Source of the DNA: Pedobacter steynii
Lineage (GTDB): Bacteria; Bacteroidota; Bacteroidia; Sphingobacteriales; Sphingobacteriaceae
DNA: 64,000 nt
Assembly: GCF_900103665.1 (NCBI RefSeq)
Contig: NZ_FNGY01000016.1
Location: 62,001-126,000 of the forward strand
Direction: 5' to 3'
Shown: positions 52,839-62,506 of the stretch, in pieces
Position numbering within the stretch: position 1 is the first letter of the stretch
How the letters are laid out: each line of letters opens with the position of its first letter
Translations under genes and position numbers: made by a program
The notes under the pieces: model-generated
Database searches by the model: none
What the model was told of the DNA's origin: nothing
Seen by the model: the letters and a program-made list of their open reading frames with translations, nothing else

Positions 52839-53900
52839 TTACTTTTTCAATGTATTCTGCTGATAACTCAGGGGCGTGGTCCCCGTAATTTTTTTAAAAG
52901 CAGCAAAGAAAGTAGATTTTGAGTTAAAACCTACTTCATAACCTATGGATTCCAAGGTAAGCCGATGATCTGTTGAGATGATCCGGCAAGCTTCATTGAT
53001 CCTGAATTCGTTGACAAACGTGGTAAAGTTTTTACCGAGGTTATCGTTCAATAGTTGCGACAATTGATGACTGCTCACATGGATCCCTTTTGACAGGTCG
53101 CTTAATTTTAAATCCGGGTTTCTGTAAACCGCCTGCTCGGTCATCACCCTTTCCAGCTTTCCAAGTAAAGTTCCGGCCTCTTCTTCCTGTAGTTTTTTAC
53201 CGGTGTACTTATTCGGACTGAACAGAAACAAATCGTCGGTCTTCTTTCTGTATAAAAGCACTGAAATAATCAGATACAGGATCAGAGAAAAGCCAATGGA
53301 ACCACTGATATAAGAAGTAAACGGCGCCCGGATCATCGCTAGAAAAAAGCTGATGAAGATGACCACATTTCCAAAAAAGATCATCAGCAACCATACCTCA
53401 GCGGCAGTAAGCTGTTGCCCTTTTGCAATCATCTTCTTTAGGGTATCTTTGATCACAAAGCCGGAAACAACAAGAAAAATAAACCATTGGCAATAAATAA
53501 CCTTGCCAAAATATTGATTCCAGAGCCCTGGATAATTTTCATAAGGATAACAGATCCCTACAACAAGCACCGGCAGAAATAGCAAAGCAATCATCCATTT
53601 CCAGGATTTAGGCATGACCTCCAATCCCTTAACCGCAGATTTTAGAAAACAATAAAGGAGCGGGCCGATGAAAAAGCAGGCCGAAAGACCAATCTGCAGG
53701 TAAATCTTCGGCAAGTTGCCATCAAAATATACAAAGACGGATTTACCAATCCGTACACTCAGGGCAAACAATAAGGCACCAAGGAAATAATTGCTGAGGT
53801 ACTTCTTCTTCGTAAAAAAGGAAAAGTATAAGCTCAGAATAAGCCCGTTGAAAGCGCCCAAAGCACTAAAAAAAAATAAAAGTTCCTTACCGATGTTCAT
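52839..53900 (-). CDS. AraC family regulator with N-terminal 7-helix membrane domain
   Basis: A 353-residue protein. The first ~225 residues carry about seven hydrophobic helices (FFFSALGAFNGLILSLYFSF at the start; LGALLFALSVRI; ACFFIGPLLYCFL; IALLFLPVLVVGICY). The C-terminal ~110 residues are an AraC DNA-binding domain (LKLSDLSKGIHVSSHQLSQL; ITGTTPLSYQQNT). It probably senses a ligand at the inner membrane and activates the TonB receptor gene 166 bases downstream. Confidence 0.92.
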   Translation of the reverse strand: MNIGKELLFFFSALGAFNGLILSLYFSFFTKKKYLSNYFLGALLFALSVRIGKSVFVYFDGNLPKIYLQIGLSACFFIGPLLYCFLKSAVKGLEVMPKSWKWMIALLFLPVLVVGICYPYENYPGLWNQYFGKVIYCQWFIFLVVSGFVIKDTLKKMIAKGQQLTAAEVWLLMIFFGNVVIFISFFLAMIRAPFTSYISGSIGFSLILYLIISVLLYRKKTDDLFLFSPNKYTGKKLQEEEAGTLLGKLERVMTEQAVYRNPDLKLSDLSKGIHVSSHQLSQLLNDNLGKNFTTFVNEFRINEACRIISTDHRLTLESIGYEVGFNSKSTFFAAFKKITGTTPLSYQQNTLKK

Positions 53901-54021
53901 AAATGGCTATAGCTTCTGGCATTTCAAATGTAATTCTTTTTCTGCGAATAGCCCGCAAATTGACATTCATCTGCATTTTAAGCAAAGATTAAAGTGCTAA
54001 CTTTAAAGATCAATTTTAATC

Positions 54022-56637
54022 ATGCAGATGAGTCAGGAAGCAAAGCGCCTAAAAACAGAGGGTTGGAAAAAATGGGGGCCATACGTATCGAACCGCCAAT
54101 GGGGAACTGTGAGAGAAGATTATAGCGATAACGGTGACGCCTGGCAATATAGCACCCACGACATGGCCAGAAGTAAAGCCTGGCGATGGGGAGAAGAAGG
54201 TATTGGCGGCATCTCCGACGACCGGCAGCTCTTATGTTTTGCGCCTTCTTTCTGGAACGGAAAGGACCCTATACTTAAAGAAGTCTTTTACGGCCTCACG
54301 AACAGCGAAGGCAATCATGGGGAAGATGTAAAAGAACTTTTTTACTACCTGGACTCCTCACCCAGCCATGCTTACCTGAAAATGCTGTACAAATATCCGC
54401 AACAGGCATTTCCATACGAATCACTGCTTCAGGAAAATGCCCGCCGGAGCAAGAAAGATCCTGAATTTGAACTGATAGACACCGGTATTTTCGACAACAA
54501 TGAATATTTCGATATTTTTATTGAATATGCGAAGTCCGATACCGAAGATATCCTGATTAAAATCACCGCCCATAACCGAAGCGCAAACCAGGCGCCTTTA
54601 ACGGTGCTCCCTACCCTTTGGTTTCGCAACCGCTGGTCCTGGGGACATCACGACAAAGACCTTTCCATTTCAGAAAAGAGCCAGGCAGAACTGGCCATCC
54701 AGCACCATACTTTAGGGGATTACTTCTTTTACGCAGAAAATCCATCACAATGGCTGTTCACGGAGAATGAAAGCAATACCATGAGGCTCTATAACTACGA
54801 CAATGGCAAACAATACTATAAAGATGCGATCAATAGCTTTGTAGTAGAGCACCTAAAGAAAGCGGTCAACCCAGCGGGAACAGGCAGCAAGGTGGCTGCA
54901 TTTTGCCATTTCGATATCCCTGCCGGTGAATCCGTAACCTTACAATTCCGGTTGTGTAAAGGAATCAATAAAAAGCCATTCGCGGATTTCCAAAAGATCT
55001 TTGCGCTCCGCAAGCAGGAAACGGACGATTTTTATGAGAACTTACAAAAGAAAACCAAATCAGTCGAAGAGCAGTTGATTCAGCGTCAGGCTTTAGCAGG
55101 ATTGCTTTGGAATAAACAGTTTTACAATTATAGTGTGAGCCGCTGGCTGAAAGGCGACCCTGCCGAACTTCCCCCTCCGGCAGGTCATAGCAGTTCCCGA
55201 AACCTGAACTGGAAACACATCAACAATGCCGATATCATCTCCATGCCTGATAAGTGGGAGTTTCCATGGTATGCCTCCTGGGACCTGGGTTTTCATTGCC
55301 TCAGCCTCGCACTGGTAGATGCCGACTTTGCCAAACAACAGCTCTCCATGCTCTGCAAAGAATGGTACATGCACCCCAACGGACAGTTGCCGGCATACGA
55401 ATGGAACTTCGACGACACGAATCCTCCGGTTCATGCCTGGGCAACATTAGAGGTCTATAAAATGGACAAACAGCAAAATAATGGCAAAGGAGACCTGTTT
55501 TTCCTGGAATCTGTTTTCCAAAAACTACTGATCAACTTTACCTGGTGGGTAAACCGAAAAGACGATAAAGGAAGTAACATCTTTTCCGGAGGCTTCCTCG
55601 GTCTGGATAACATCGGGGTGTTCGACCGCAATACCAAACTTCCCTCGGGTGTACGCATAGAACAGGCAGACGGAACGAGCTGGATGGCCATGTATGCACT
55701 CAATATGATGCAAATCTCGCTGGAACTGGCACTCCATAACAAGGTTTATGAAGATATGGCCTCCAAATTCTTTGAACATTTTCTTTATATCGCAGGAGCA
55801 GTCATGAACATCATGGGGGTTGGTGATACGGGACTCTGGGATGAAGAAGATGGCTTCTTTTACGATGAATTGTCTACGGACGACAGCCATTCTGTCAAGC
55901 TGAAACTGCGCAGCATGGTGGGCCTGATTCCCCTGTTTGCGGTAGCGGTCATCACAGACGAGACCTTAAAAAAACTGCCTGAATTTGCCGCCAGGATGCA
56001 ATGGTTTCTGGAACACCGCCAGGACCTGGCTTCCCTGGTTTCCCGCTGGACAGAAAAAGGAACGGACGATAAACATTTGCTGAGCCTGCTTCGTGGTCAC
56101 CGGATGAAACTGATCCTCAACAGAATGCTGGACGAAGCGGAGTTTTTAAGCGATTATGGCATCAGAAGCCTGTCCAAAAGCTATGAACAACAGCCTTATG
56201 TATTTCCAACGGAAAAGGAAGAATTCGTGGTCAAATACGTCCCGGGAGAAAGCGACAGCGGCATGTTCGGCGGCAACAGCAATTGGCGGGGCCCGATATG
56301 GATGCCGGTGAATTTCCTGATCATCCAGAGTCTCCTTCGCTTCCATGATTATTATTCGGATGATTTTAAGGTGGAATATCCCAAAGGCTCCGGAAACTTC
56401 AGCTCACTGAAGGAGATTGCCCATGCCCTCTCCCAAAGGCTGATTTCGATTTTTAAACAGGATGAAGATGGCAAACGCGCCTGTTTTGGAGGGTATGAAA
56501 AACTACAAAGCGACCCGGAGTTCAAAGACTACCTCCTTTTTAACGAATATTTTGATGGAGACAACGGTAAAGGACTGGGTGCGTCCCACCAAACCGGATG
56601 GACGGCATTAATCGCGAACCTCCTGATCGAGCCATAA
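54022..56637 (+). CDS. GH63-family-like glucosidase / trehalase-like glycoside hydrolase
   Basis: An 871-residue protein with no signal peptide. WGPYVSNRQWGTVREDYSDN and GDAWQYSTHDMARSKAWRWG at the N-terminus are typical of MGH1/GH63-like proteins. The (alpha/alpha)6 barrel region includes EFPWYASWDLGFH near residue 412, AYEWNFDDTNPPVHAWA near 455 and SNWRGPIWMPVNF near 752, with acidic residues that fit general acid and base roles. It likely cleaves glucosyl linkages in the cytoplasm. Start at 54022 or at 54028. Its 3' end overlaps the convergent AMP-ligase gene by 30 bases. Confidence 0.88.
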   Translation: MQMSQEAKRLKTEGWKKWGPYVSNRQWGTVREDYSDNGDAWQYSTHDMARSKAWRWGEEGIGGISDDRQLLCFAPSFWNGKDPILKEVFYGLTNSEGNHGEDVKELFYYLDSSPSHAYLKMLYKYPQQAFPYESLLQENARRSKKDPEFELIDTGIFDNNEYFDIFIEYAKSDTEDILIKITAHNRSANQAPLTVLPTLWFRNRWSWGHHDKDLSISEKSQAELAIQHHTLGDYFFYAENPSQWLFTENESNTMRLYNYDNGKQYYKDAINSFVVEHLKKAVNPAGTGSKVAAFCHFDIPAGESVTLQFRLCKGINKKPFADFQKIFALRKQETDDFYENLQKKTKSVEEQLIQRQALAGLLWNKQFYNYSVSRWLKGDPAELPPPAGHSSSRNLNWKHINNADIISMPDKWEFPWYASWDLGFHCLSLALVDADFAKQQLSMLCKEWYMHPNGQLPAYEWNFDDTNPPVHAWATLEVYKMDKQQNNGKGDLFFLESVFQKLLINFTWWVNRKDDKGSNIFSGGFLGLDNIGVFDRNTKLPSGVRIEQADGTSWMAMYALNMMQISLELALHNKVYEDMASKFFEHFLYIAGAVMNIMGVGDTGLWDEEDGFFYDELSTDDSHSVKLKLRSMVGLIPLFAVAVITDETLKKLPEFAARMQWFLEHRQDLASLVSRWTEKGTDDKHLLSLLRGHRMKLILNRMLDEAEFLSDYGIRSLSKSYEQQPYVFPTEKEEFVVKYVPGESDSGMFGGNSNWRGPIWMPVNFLIIQSLLRFHDYYSDDFKVEYPKGSGNFSSLKEIAHALSQRLISIFKQDEDGKRACFGGYEKLQSDPEFKDYLLFNEYFDGDNGKGLGASHQTGWTALIANLLIEP

Positions 56638-58131
56638 TCTGGCGACTTTTCTATCTGGCTTTCCCATAGGGGTTAAAGGAATTGCTTCCGTAAACACCAG
56701 ATGTTTCGGCATCTGGTACCGGGCTGCTTTTCCGGAAAGCCAGGAAAGGATTTCTTCTTTTGTAAGCTGCTCCCGGTCATGAAGGACAACAAATGCAGCC
56801 AAACGCTGTCCGAATGTTTCATCCTCAACCCCGGTCACCAGTACTTCCTTGATCAAGGGGTGCTGCATCAGCAGGAGCTCCAATTCATAAGGATAAACAT
56901 TCTCACCTCCGGAAACGATCATATCATCCGAACGGCCCAGAAGGTAATAATAGCCGGCTCCGTCCTGATATCCCATATCTCCGGTGCTGATCCATTGATC
57001 CTTTTCTGCAGACCAGGCGCATTTCAACCAGAGCTGCCCCTCCCTGATCTGAAGGCTAACGCCATCCAGCGGTTTCCCTATTGTTCCAGGATATTTTTTC
57101 AAGTCCTCAGGTCCCGCAAGCAGGCAGACACCGGCTTCAGATGTTCCATAAAGATTGTATAGTTTATTGCCTAAATTCAGCATCGCATCCCCGGCTAAAA
57201 CCGGAGAAAGCACCGCCCCACCGGAAATGATACATTTCAGCGACTGAAGGGCTTCTTTGTGCTCCTCCAGCATGCGCCGCAGCATGACCGGCACCAAGGT
57301 GACCGATTCAATCTGTTCCTCCCTGATCAGTGCACAAGCGGCCTTATGGTCAAATCCGGTCCGGATATAAACATCTTTTCCCATCAAATAGGAGAAGCAA
57401 AGTGCCGCGAGCCCAAAACCATGCGCAATGGGCGTCGCCACATATACCGACTGATAATTTTCAAATTTCAACCGGTCCAGCAGGGATAAAAACAATCCGG
57501 TATAGGCAGAAACAGAAGCTTTTCTTGCAGCAGATTTATAGAGCCCTGTTGTTCCTGAGGTTAGAATGACCACCCGGTTAAAACTCGATCTTTTCAACTT
57601 TTTCCCGCTCCTCAGATGGGCCGCATCTTTTAAATAACGGGATACAGTGCTTTCCCCTTCCCCATCAGCAGCAAGGCTTCGGTTTTCATAGCCCATCTCT
57701 AAAATCAGGGGAAGAAACGAAGCGTCATAAATGATAAAATCAAACTGATGCTGTTTCACCTGCCTTGTCAACTGTGCAGTCCCCATTTCTGAATTGAGCA
57801 GGTACACATCCGTCCCCAGATAAGCGGCAGCAAAGAGCGAGCTGATAAATGCAGGATGGTTCGCACAGACAATGGCTATTTTATTCCCTTTTTCGATCTG
57901 GTGATTTTCCTTCAGCCTGATGGCGAGGTTCTTCACGAGATGATACAGCTGCAGGTAGGTAAAACTGTCTTTTTCATGGACTAAAGCCAGCCTTTCGGGA
58001 TACAACCAAGCCCCGAGACGTAAAATCGCCATGAGGTTTACCCCTCTTTTGAATAACGCTTTCAGCAGATAAAAGATGCCTTTTACAGAAAAGAGCTTTG
58101 CCTTTTTCAGCAGTCTAATGGCCTTTAGCAT
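56608..58131 (-). CDS. AMP-binding acyl-CoA synthetase-like ligase
   Basis: A 507-residue protein of the ANL superfamily. Core motifs: ILTSGTTGLYKSA near residue 192 (the P-loop lacks the usual K-P-K-G continuation), NLYGTSEAGVC near 328, STGDMGYQDG near 380, and GRSDDMIVSGGENVYPYELE near 400. The C-terminal PLTPMGKPDR near 495 holds the catalytic Lys. It activates a carboxylic acid with ATP and CoA. It overlaps the upstream SDR gene by 17 bases, so they are co-translated, and overlaps the convergent glucosidase by 30 bases. Confidence 0.9.
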   Translation of the reverse strand: MLKAIRLLKKAKLFSVKGIFYLLKALFKRGVNLMAILRLGAWLYPERLALVHEKDSFTYLQLYHLVKNLAIRLKENHQIEKGNKIAIVCANHPAFISSLFAAAYLGTDVYLLNSEMGTAQLTRQVKQHQFDFIIYDASFLPLILEMGYENRSLAADGEGESTVSRYLKDAAHLRSGKKLKRSSFNRVVILTSGTTGLYKSAARKASVSAYTGLFLSLLDRLKFENYQSVYVATPIAHGFGLAALCFSYLMGKDVYIRTGFDHKAACALIREEQIESVTLVPVMLRRMLEEHKEALQSLKCIISGGAVLSPVLAGDAMLNLGNKLYNLYGTSEAGVCLLAGPEDLKKYPGTIGKPLDGVSLQIREGQLWLKCAWSAEKDQWISTGDMGYQDGAGYYYLLGRSDDMIVSGGENVYPYELELLLMQHPLIKEVLVTGVEDETFGQRLAAFVVLHDREQLTKEEILSWLSGKAARYQMPKHLVFTEAIPLTPMGKPDRKVARLWLDQEVRD

Positions 58132-58975
58132 GGATCTTTTTCTTGAGGTTCGCGGAAATGAAGAATTCCCAGGGACGCCGAAACAGCACAGAGAATACCT
58201 GCGCAGGAAAGACCCACCAGGGCGAATAAATCCGGCTTCTTTTAATGATCGTCCGAAAGATAATTTCTGCGGCTTGTTCGGGTTGCATCGCCGGCATTTC
58301 CCGATAGGCCAGCGTTGGTGCCATCATGCGGGTGCGGACCAATGGAAAATAAAGGGAGGAACAGGCAATCCCCCTGGCTTTCAATTCCGGCGAAACACAG
58401 CGAAACCACTGATCAAATGCTGTTTTAGAGGCCTGATAAGCTGCCCATCCTGGCGCAGGTGCCAACAGCACATTGATGGCCGAAATGTTGATGATCTGCC
58501 CCTGCTGCTGCTCCAATGCAGGAATCAGCTTCAACATCATTTGCACCGGAGCTTCATAATTAAGCGCCATGGTCCTTTTAAAATCGTGAAAACGATCCAG
58601 CGAATCATAAACAAACCTATGGATCGACTTTCCGGCATTGCTGATCAGAATATCCACCTTCTCTAAGGAATACTGCCTCATGTACACGAATAAAGCGTTT
58701 AACGCTTCTTCATTTCTGAGGTCTGCAGAAAAAGTATGAACGATGGCCCCTCTTGCTTCCAGATCTTTTTTTAGTTCATGCAGTTTTTCATCTGTACGGG
58801 CTACCAAAATCAGTGTTACCCCTTCTCTTGCCAGACCATAAGCAACACATTCCCCAATGCCATAACTGGCTCCTGTGATCAACACAGTTTTGCCTTTTAT
58901 GGCCCTGTTCAGGTCCTGTTGGTTTACTTTTACCGATGGAAACAAGAGACGTTCCAGTATTTTCTTCTTTTCCAA
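58115..58975 (-). CDS. Short-chain dehydrogenase/reductase with C-terminal membrane-associated tail
   Basis: A 286-residue classical SDR: TGASYGIGE near residue 35, NAG near 113, active-site Ser in ISAINV and YQASK near 182. The C-terminal segment (YSPWWVFPAQVFSVLFRRPW) is hydrophobic and may associate with the membrane. Members reduce or oxidise lipid-type carbonyls. It is first in an operon with the acyl-CoA ligase (17-base overlap), suggesting that the two modify a fatty acyl or similar lipid. OleA/OleB-type partners are absent. Confidence 0.9.
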   Translation of the reverse strand: MEKKKILERLLFPSVKVNQQDLNRAIKGKTVLITGASYGIGECVAYGLAREGVTLILVARTDEKLHELKKDLEARGAIVHTFSADLRNEEALNALFVYMRQYSLEKVDILISNAGKSIHRFVYDSLDRFHDFKRTMALNYEAPVQMMLKLIPALEQQQGQIINISAINVLLAPAPGWAAYQASKTAFDQWFRCVSPELKARGIACSSLYFPLVRTRMMAPTLAYREMPAMQPEQAAEIIFRTIIKRSRIYSPWWVFPAQVFSVLFRRPWEFFISANLKKKIHAKGH

Positions 58976-59080
58976 TGTTTTACAAATTATCCCTGGTCCT
59001 GCTTAGGTTTCTTACTTTTAAAAGATATGAAGTTAAGAGAAATTTAATAACTTGAGCGCATATTCAATTGAAAAACCCAG

Positions 59081-59746
59081 ATGCGTAAAGTAGAAGAACT
59101 GATTAATGAAGCAGATCCGGGATGGCCGGTAGTTCAGGAATGGATCGAAGCAGCAGTAAATAAAGTAGAGATTTTAGCGGTTGATCCGGAAAAAGCAACA
59201 GATGCGCTGTATAAAACTCAGGTCACTACACGTTCCCCAATGGGCGCAATTATATATATGACCGGCGGCATCCTGATTGATGATGGATGGATCAGGATTC
59301 TTGGTTCAGGAAGTCCGAAACTGAACCGCTCTTTACCGGACTGGAACAAAGGAAAAGCATTTGATAATTTTGGAGATGCCCCGGCATTTTTGATCGTCGC
59401 AGATGATATCCTTGGCGGTTCCTTTGTCTTAAATGGTGGCGGCCTTGGTGAAGACGTAGGAAAGATCTATTATTTTGCACCAGATACCCTTTCTTATGAA
59501 GCGCTGGACCTGTCCTATTCGGAATTCCTCACTTTCTGCTTCGATAATGACCTGAATTCCTTCTATCGTGGTTTCAGGTGGAAAGACTGGAGAACAGAAG
59601 TTTCAAATTCCCCGGGCGATCAGGCTTTTGGATTTTTTCCTTTTCTTTGGACAGCCGAAGGTAAGGACATAGAGAAAAACTCCAGAGAACTGATTCCTGT
59701 TGAAGAAGTGTATCGGCTAAACCTTTCCTTCAGGGAACAACTCTAA
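59081..59746 (+). CDS. DUF2625 family protein
   Basis: A 221-residue protein with the typical DUF2625 pattern: VTTRSPMGAIIYMTGGILID, FLIVADDILGGSFVLNGGG, and YYFAPDTLSYEALDLSYSEF. No signal peptide or catalytic site is evident; the family is of unknown function. It lies 7 bases upstream of the HD gene and is probably co-transcribed. Confidence 0.85.
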   Translation: MRKVEELINEADPGWPVVQEWIEAAVNKVEILAVDPEKATDALYKTQVTTRSPMGAIIYMTGGILIDDGWIRILGSGSPKLNRSLPDWNKGKAFDNFGDAPAFLIVADDILGGSFVLNGGGLGEDVGKIYYFAPDTLSYEALDLSYSEFLTFCFDNDLNSFYRGFRWKDWRTEVSNSPGDQAFGFFPFLWTAEGKDIEKNSRELIPVEEVYRLNLSFREQL

Positions 59747-59753
59747 AACCGGG

Positions 59754-60368
59754 ATGTTAAAGGAAACTTTTGTAAAGCTGGCAGCTACCTACACAGACGA
59801 CAACCTGCTGATCAATGAGTTGTGGGAAGAAGTTAAGGCTGCCCATTCGACGCCTAAACGACATTACCATACCTTAAAACATCTTGAAAACCTATTGCAC
59901 CAGCTGGAAGCGGTAAAGGACCAGATCAAAAACTGGGACGTCATCTTGTTTACGCTTTATTACCACGACATCGTTTACAATCCTTTAAAAGATAACAATG
60001 AAGAGAAAAGTGCAGAACTGGCGGAAGCCAGACTCTCTGTGCTTGCTGTACCAATAGAACTTGCCCGGCAATGTAAACAACAGATCCTGGCGACAAAAAA
60101 ACATCTTTTGAATACCGATCCCGACACCAACTATTTTACCGATGCCGACCTCTCTGTTTTGGGGCAAGACTGGCCCCTTTATGCTGCTTACGCCGAAGGT
60201 GTAAGAAAAGAGTATTCCATTTATCCCGATCTGATTTACAAACCGGGAAGGAAAAAGGTGCTGCAACATTTCTTACAGATGGACCGCATTTTCAAAACGG
60301 ATTATTTTTACAACAAGCTGGAAGCAACTGCGAAAAGAAACCTGGAACGGGAATTGGAAGCGCTTTAA
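59754..60368 (+). CDS. HD-domain protein (predicted metal-dependent phosphohydrolase)
   Basis: A 204-residue protein. RHYHTLKHLENLL carries His39 and His43, and YYHDIVYNP holds the HD pair His71-Asp72. This is the small HD-superfamily group related to N-methyl-D-aspartate receptor NMDAR2C-like bacterial proteins. It probably hydrolyses a phosphoester in the cytoplasm; the substrate is unknown. Its stop codon overlaps by 4 bases that of the convergent 679-residue gene. Confidence 0.88.
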   Translation: MLKETFVKLAATYTDDNLLINELWEEVKAAHSTPKRHYHTLKHLENLLHQLEAVKDQIKNWDVILFTLYYHDIVYNPLKDNNEEKSAELAEARLSVLAVPIELARQCKQQILATKKHLLNTDPDTNYFTDADLSVLGQDWPLYAAYAEGVRKEYSIYPDLIYKPGRKKVLQHFLQMDRIFKTDYFYNKLEATAKRNLERELEAL

Positions 60369-62404
60369 CGCTCAGTTTCTACTTTAAACAAACCCTTGTA
60401 TTTATTGCGCAGACCCTCCGCTTGTTCGGGAGAAAGCAACACAAAGTTCTCATCAAGTAAATCCTGACGAAAAAAGTTACTGTCCTCGGGTAAAAAGTAA
60501 ATGCCATAAGGAATACCTGCTTCCAAAAAAGCTTTGTTAATGGTGTTGATCATCAGATTGTTCTCCCAGGTCTGTCCTTCATTCTCTACTTTAAATTCAT
60601 ATTTCTTTTCCTTACAACGGAAAGAAAAAACCAACATTTCCTGGTCGGCATCTCCTTTTTCCGGAACCTTTTCATAATCGGCTACATATGCTGTAAGCAC
60701 GTCCTTGTCCGTCTGCAGCAATCCTTTAATGCTCAGGTTTACCTGATACAAAAAACGCTCGAAAGTCCATGCTCCTCCCCCTGAGTTAAAAGCATTGGGA
60801 AGTTCTAATAACAAATTAGAAACAGATACCGGATTTTTCTCTCTGAATGTGGCAATGAGCTGCATGCGCTGCGCTTTATTTTTCAGGATGCATGAGGCCA
60901 GAAAAAAATCAACAGCTTCCGTAACCTGTGCACGTGTGAATCGCTGTGTCAGGTCATAACGTTCCCATGCGGTGTAGCTATAATCTCCGGGAGTACCGTT
61001 ATAACAAGGGCTGATCTTACTTGCCATATATACATTTCTGGCAAAAGCTTCCTCTTTCTCGTTCAGCAGGGTCATCAGTATTGTTCCTGGTTCCTGGGAT
61101 TCATAACCTGTAAACAGACCATGTTGTGTAAAGTACAGCCGACGCGGATCTTTCTGGTCTTCCAGGTAATGGTTCAAAAATTGAAAGTTCTGGGGCAAAA
61201 TCCAGCTTTCTAATTCCCGCTCCTTTATCATTTCTTTATACAGAATATCATTGATCTTCACGTAAATATAAAACTGCCGGTTGTTCGGATACTTCATTTG
61301 GTCTTCCGCTTCGTCTTTTAACACATGAACTTCAAGAGCTGAATATTTGAAATTCAACAGTCTTGATGCCTTTTGCAAAACCAACTCGTAAAGCTGCTTT
61401 ATTTTATCTGTGGGAATCTGGCCATAATCATCCCTCGTCATGTAATCAAATGGTTTGATCTCCGTTTCGTAATCCAGGCTCAGGTAGTTTTTGGTCGTTA
61501 AGGCCAGGTCATTGATGTTCAAAAGGGTATCTCTTTTGTAATTTTCAACCAGTTTCGTTGCAGCAGTTTTGTTTATAAAACCACTGGCAATAAGGCTGTC
61601 TAACAGGGAAATCTGTTGTTGCCGGTAATAAGGAAATTTATCATGGTAAGTGATCAGCGCTCTGATGTCGTCCATCATCCGGCGCTGACTTACCGAAGAG
61701 ATGATTTCCTTTCCGTTATTGAACTTATCCTCCATCCTGGTATCTGCAGCATCGAGCAAACCTGCTTTTTTAAAGATAGCCAGCCATCCTAAATAAGGCT
61801 TAACCTGCTTCACCCGTTCCTCCTCCAGCGCTTTCGTATCTTTATCGAAAGAAACACTAAACTCAATGGTGCTGTCCCTGTAAAGCGGTTCCATCGCCGG
61901 GCCAAAATAGGCCCCAAAACGATCGGCTAGTATTTTTGTAGAATCAGTACCAGAACGTCCGTCACGATAAAAACCGGCGGCAGTATATAGGAATTGGAAA
62001 ACATCCGTACGCGTTGGAAAATTAGTGGCAAGGAAACGCTCCTCCCTGATGGCGTATTCCTTTTCAAAATCAGGTTTTAAATTTAAGAGGGAATCAAAGT
62101 AGCTGATGGGAAAAATTCCCCGGCCAGGAAGGATATCGGTATAATCATTGAGAAAATAGACAGAAGAATTGGCCTCATCCAAAAAAGCCTTATGGAAGCC
62201 TTTGTATACTTCCAAAGGTTTTTTCTCCGCAAACCTGAGCAATTCGGCCTTTCCCTTTTGGGTTAACAATTGCTGATCGGTGAGTGATTCTGCAATACGG
62301 TTCAGTTCATCTGCCGATAGACGCTGTGCAAATCCAACATGATGCAGCAGCACAAGTAAAAAGAGTATCGCCCCGATACGGGCAGGGATTTTAGCACTCA
62401 TCAA
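60365..62404 (-). CDS. Large secreted protein of unknown function
   Basis: A 679-residue protein with a signal peptide (GAILFLLVLLHHVGFAQ; start at 62404 or one codon inside). The mature protein is mostly helical with KDPRRLYFTQHGLFTGYES and FYLLPEDSN-like blocks but no motif I recognise. It is exported to the periplasm or beyond. A single gene, divergent from the DUF922 gene by 102 bases and convergent with the HD gene. Function unknown. Confidence 0.75.
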   Translation of the reverse strand: MMSAKIPARIGAILFLLVLLHHVGFAQRLSADELNRIAESLTDQQLLTQKGKAELLRFAEKKPLEVYKGFHKAFLDEANSSVYFLNDYTDILPGRGIFPISYFDSLLNLKPDFEKEYAIREERFLATNFPTRTDVFQFLYTAAGFYRDGRSGTDSTKILADRFGAYFGPAMEPLYRDSTIEFSVSFDKDTKALEEERVKQVKPYLGWLAIFKKAGLLDAADTRMEDKFNNGKEIISSVSQRRMMDDIRALITYHDKFPYYRQQQISLLDSLIASGFINKTAATKLVENYKRDTLLNINDLALTTKNYLSLDYETEIKPFDYMTRDDYGQIPTDKIKQLYELVLQKASRLLNFKYSALEVHVLKDEAEDQMKYPNNRQFYIYVKINDILYKEMIKERELESWILPQNFQFLNHYLEDQKDPRRLYFTQHGLFTGYESQEPGTILMTLLNEKEEAFARNVYMASKISPCYNGTPGDYSYTAWERYDLTQRFTRAQVTEAVDFFLASCILKNKAQRMQLIATFREKNPVSVSNLLLELPNAFNSGGGAWTFERFLYQVNLSIKGLLQTDKDVLTAYVADYEKVPEKGDADQEMLVFSFRCKEKKYEFKVENEGQTWENNLMINTINKAFLEAGIPYGIYFLPEDSNFFRQDLLDENFVLLSPEQAEGLRNKYKGLFKVETER

Positions 62405-62506
62405 TTATTTTTTTATAGGTATAGATCAGGATTCTGTAGCAAATTAGCCAAATATTTCTACGGATGAACAAAGCTTCTATTGCTATTTTTTATTTCTTTG
62501 TAAAAT

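Noticed and set aside
58076..58666. 196-codon plus-strand frame opposite the SDR gene
   Set aside because: The minus strand carries clear SDR motifs in the same region; the plus translation is rich in Cys, His and Arg without a fold pattern.
56608..58975. Olefin-synthesis (OleC/OleD-like) cluster
   Set aside because: The ligase and SDR resemble that pair in kind, but no OleA thiolase or OleB hydrolase is present.
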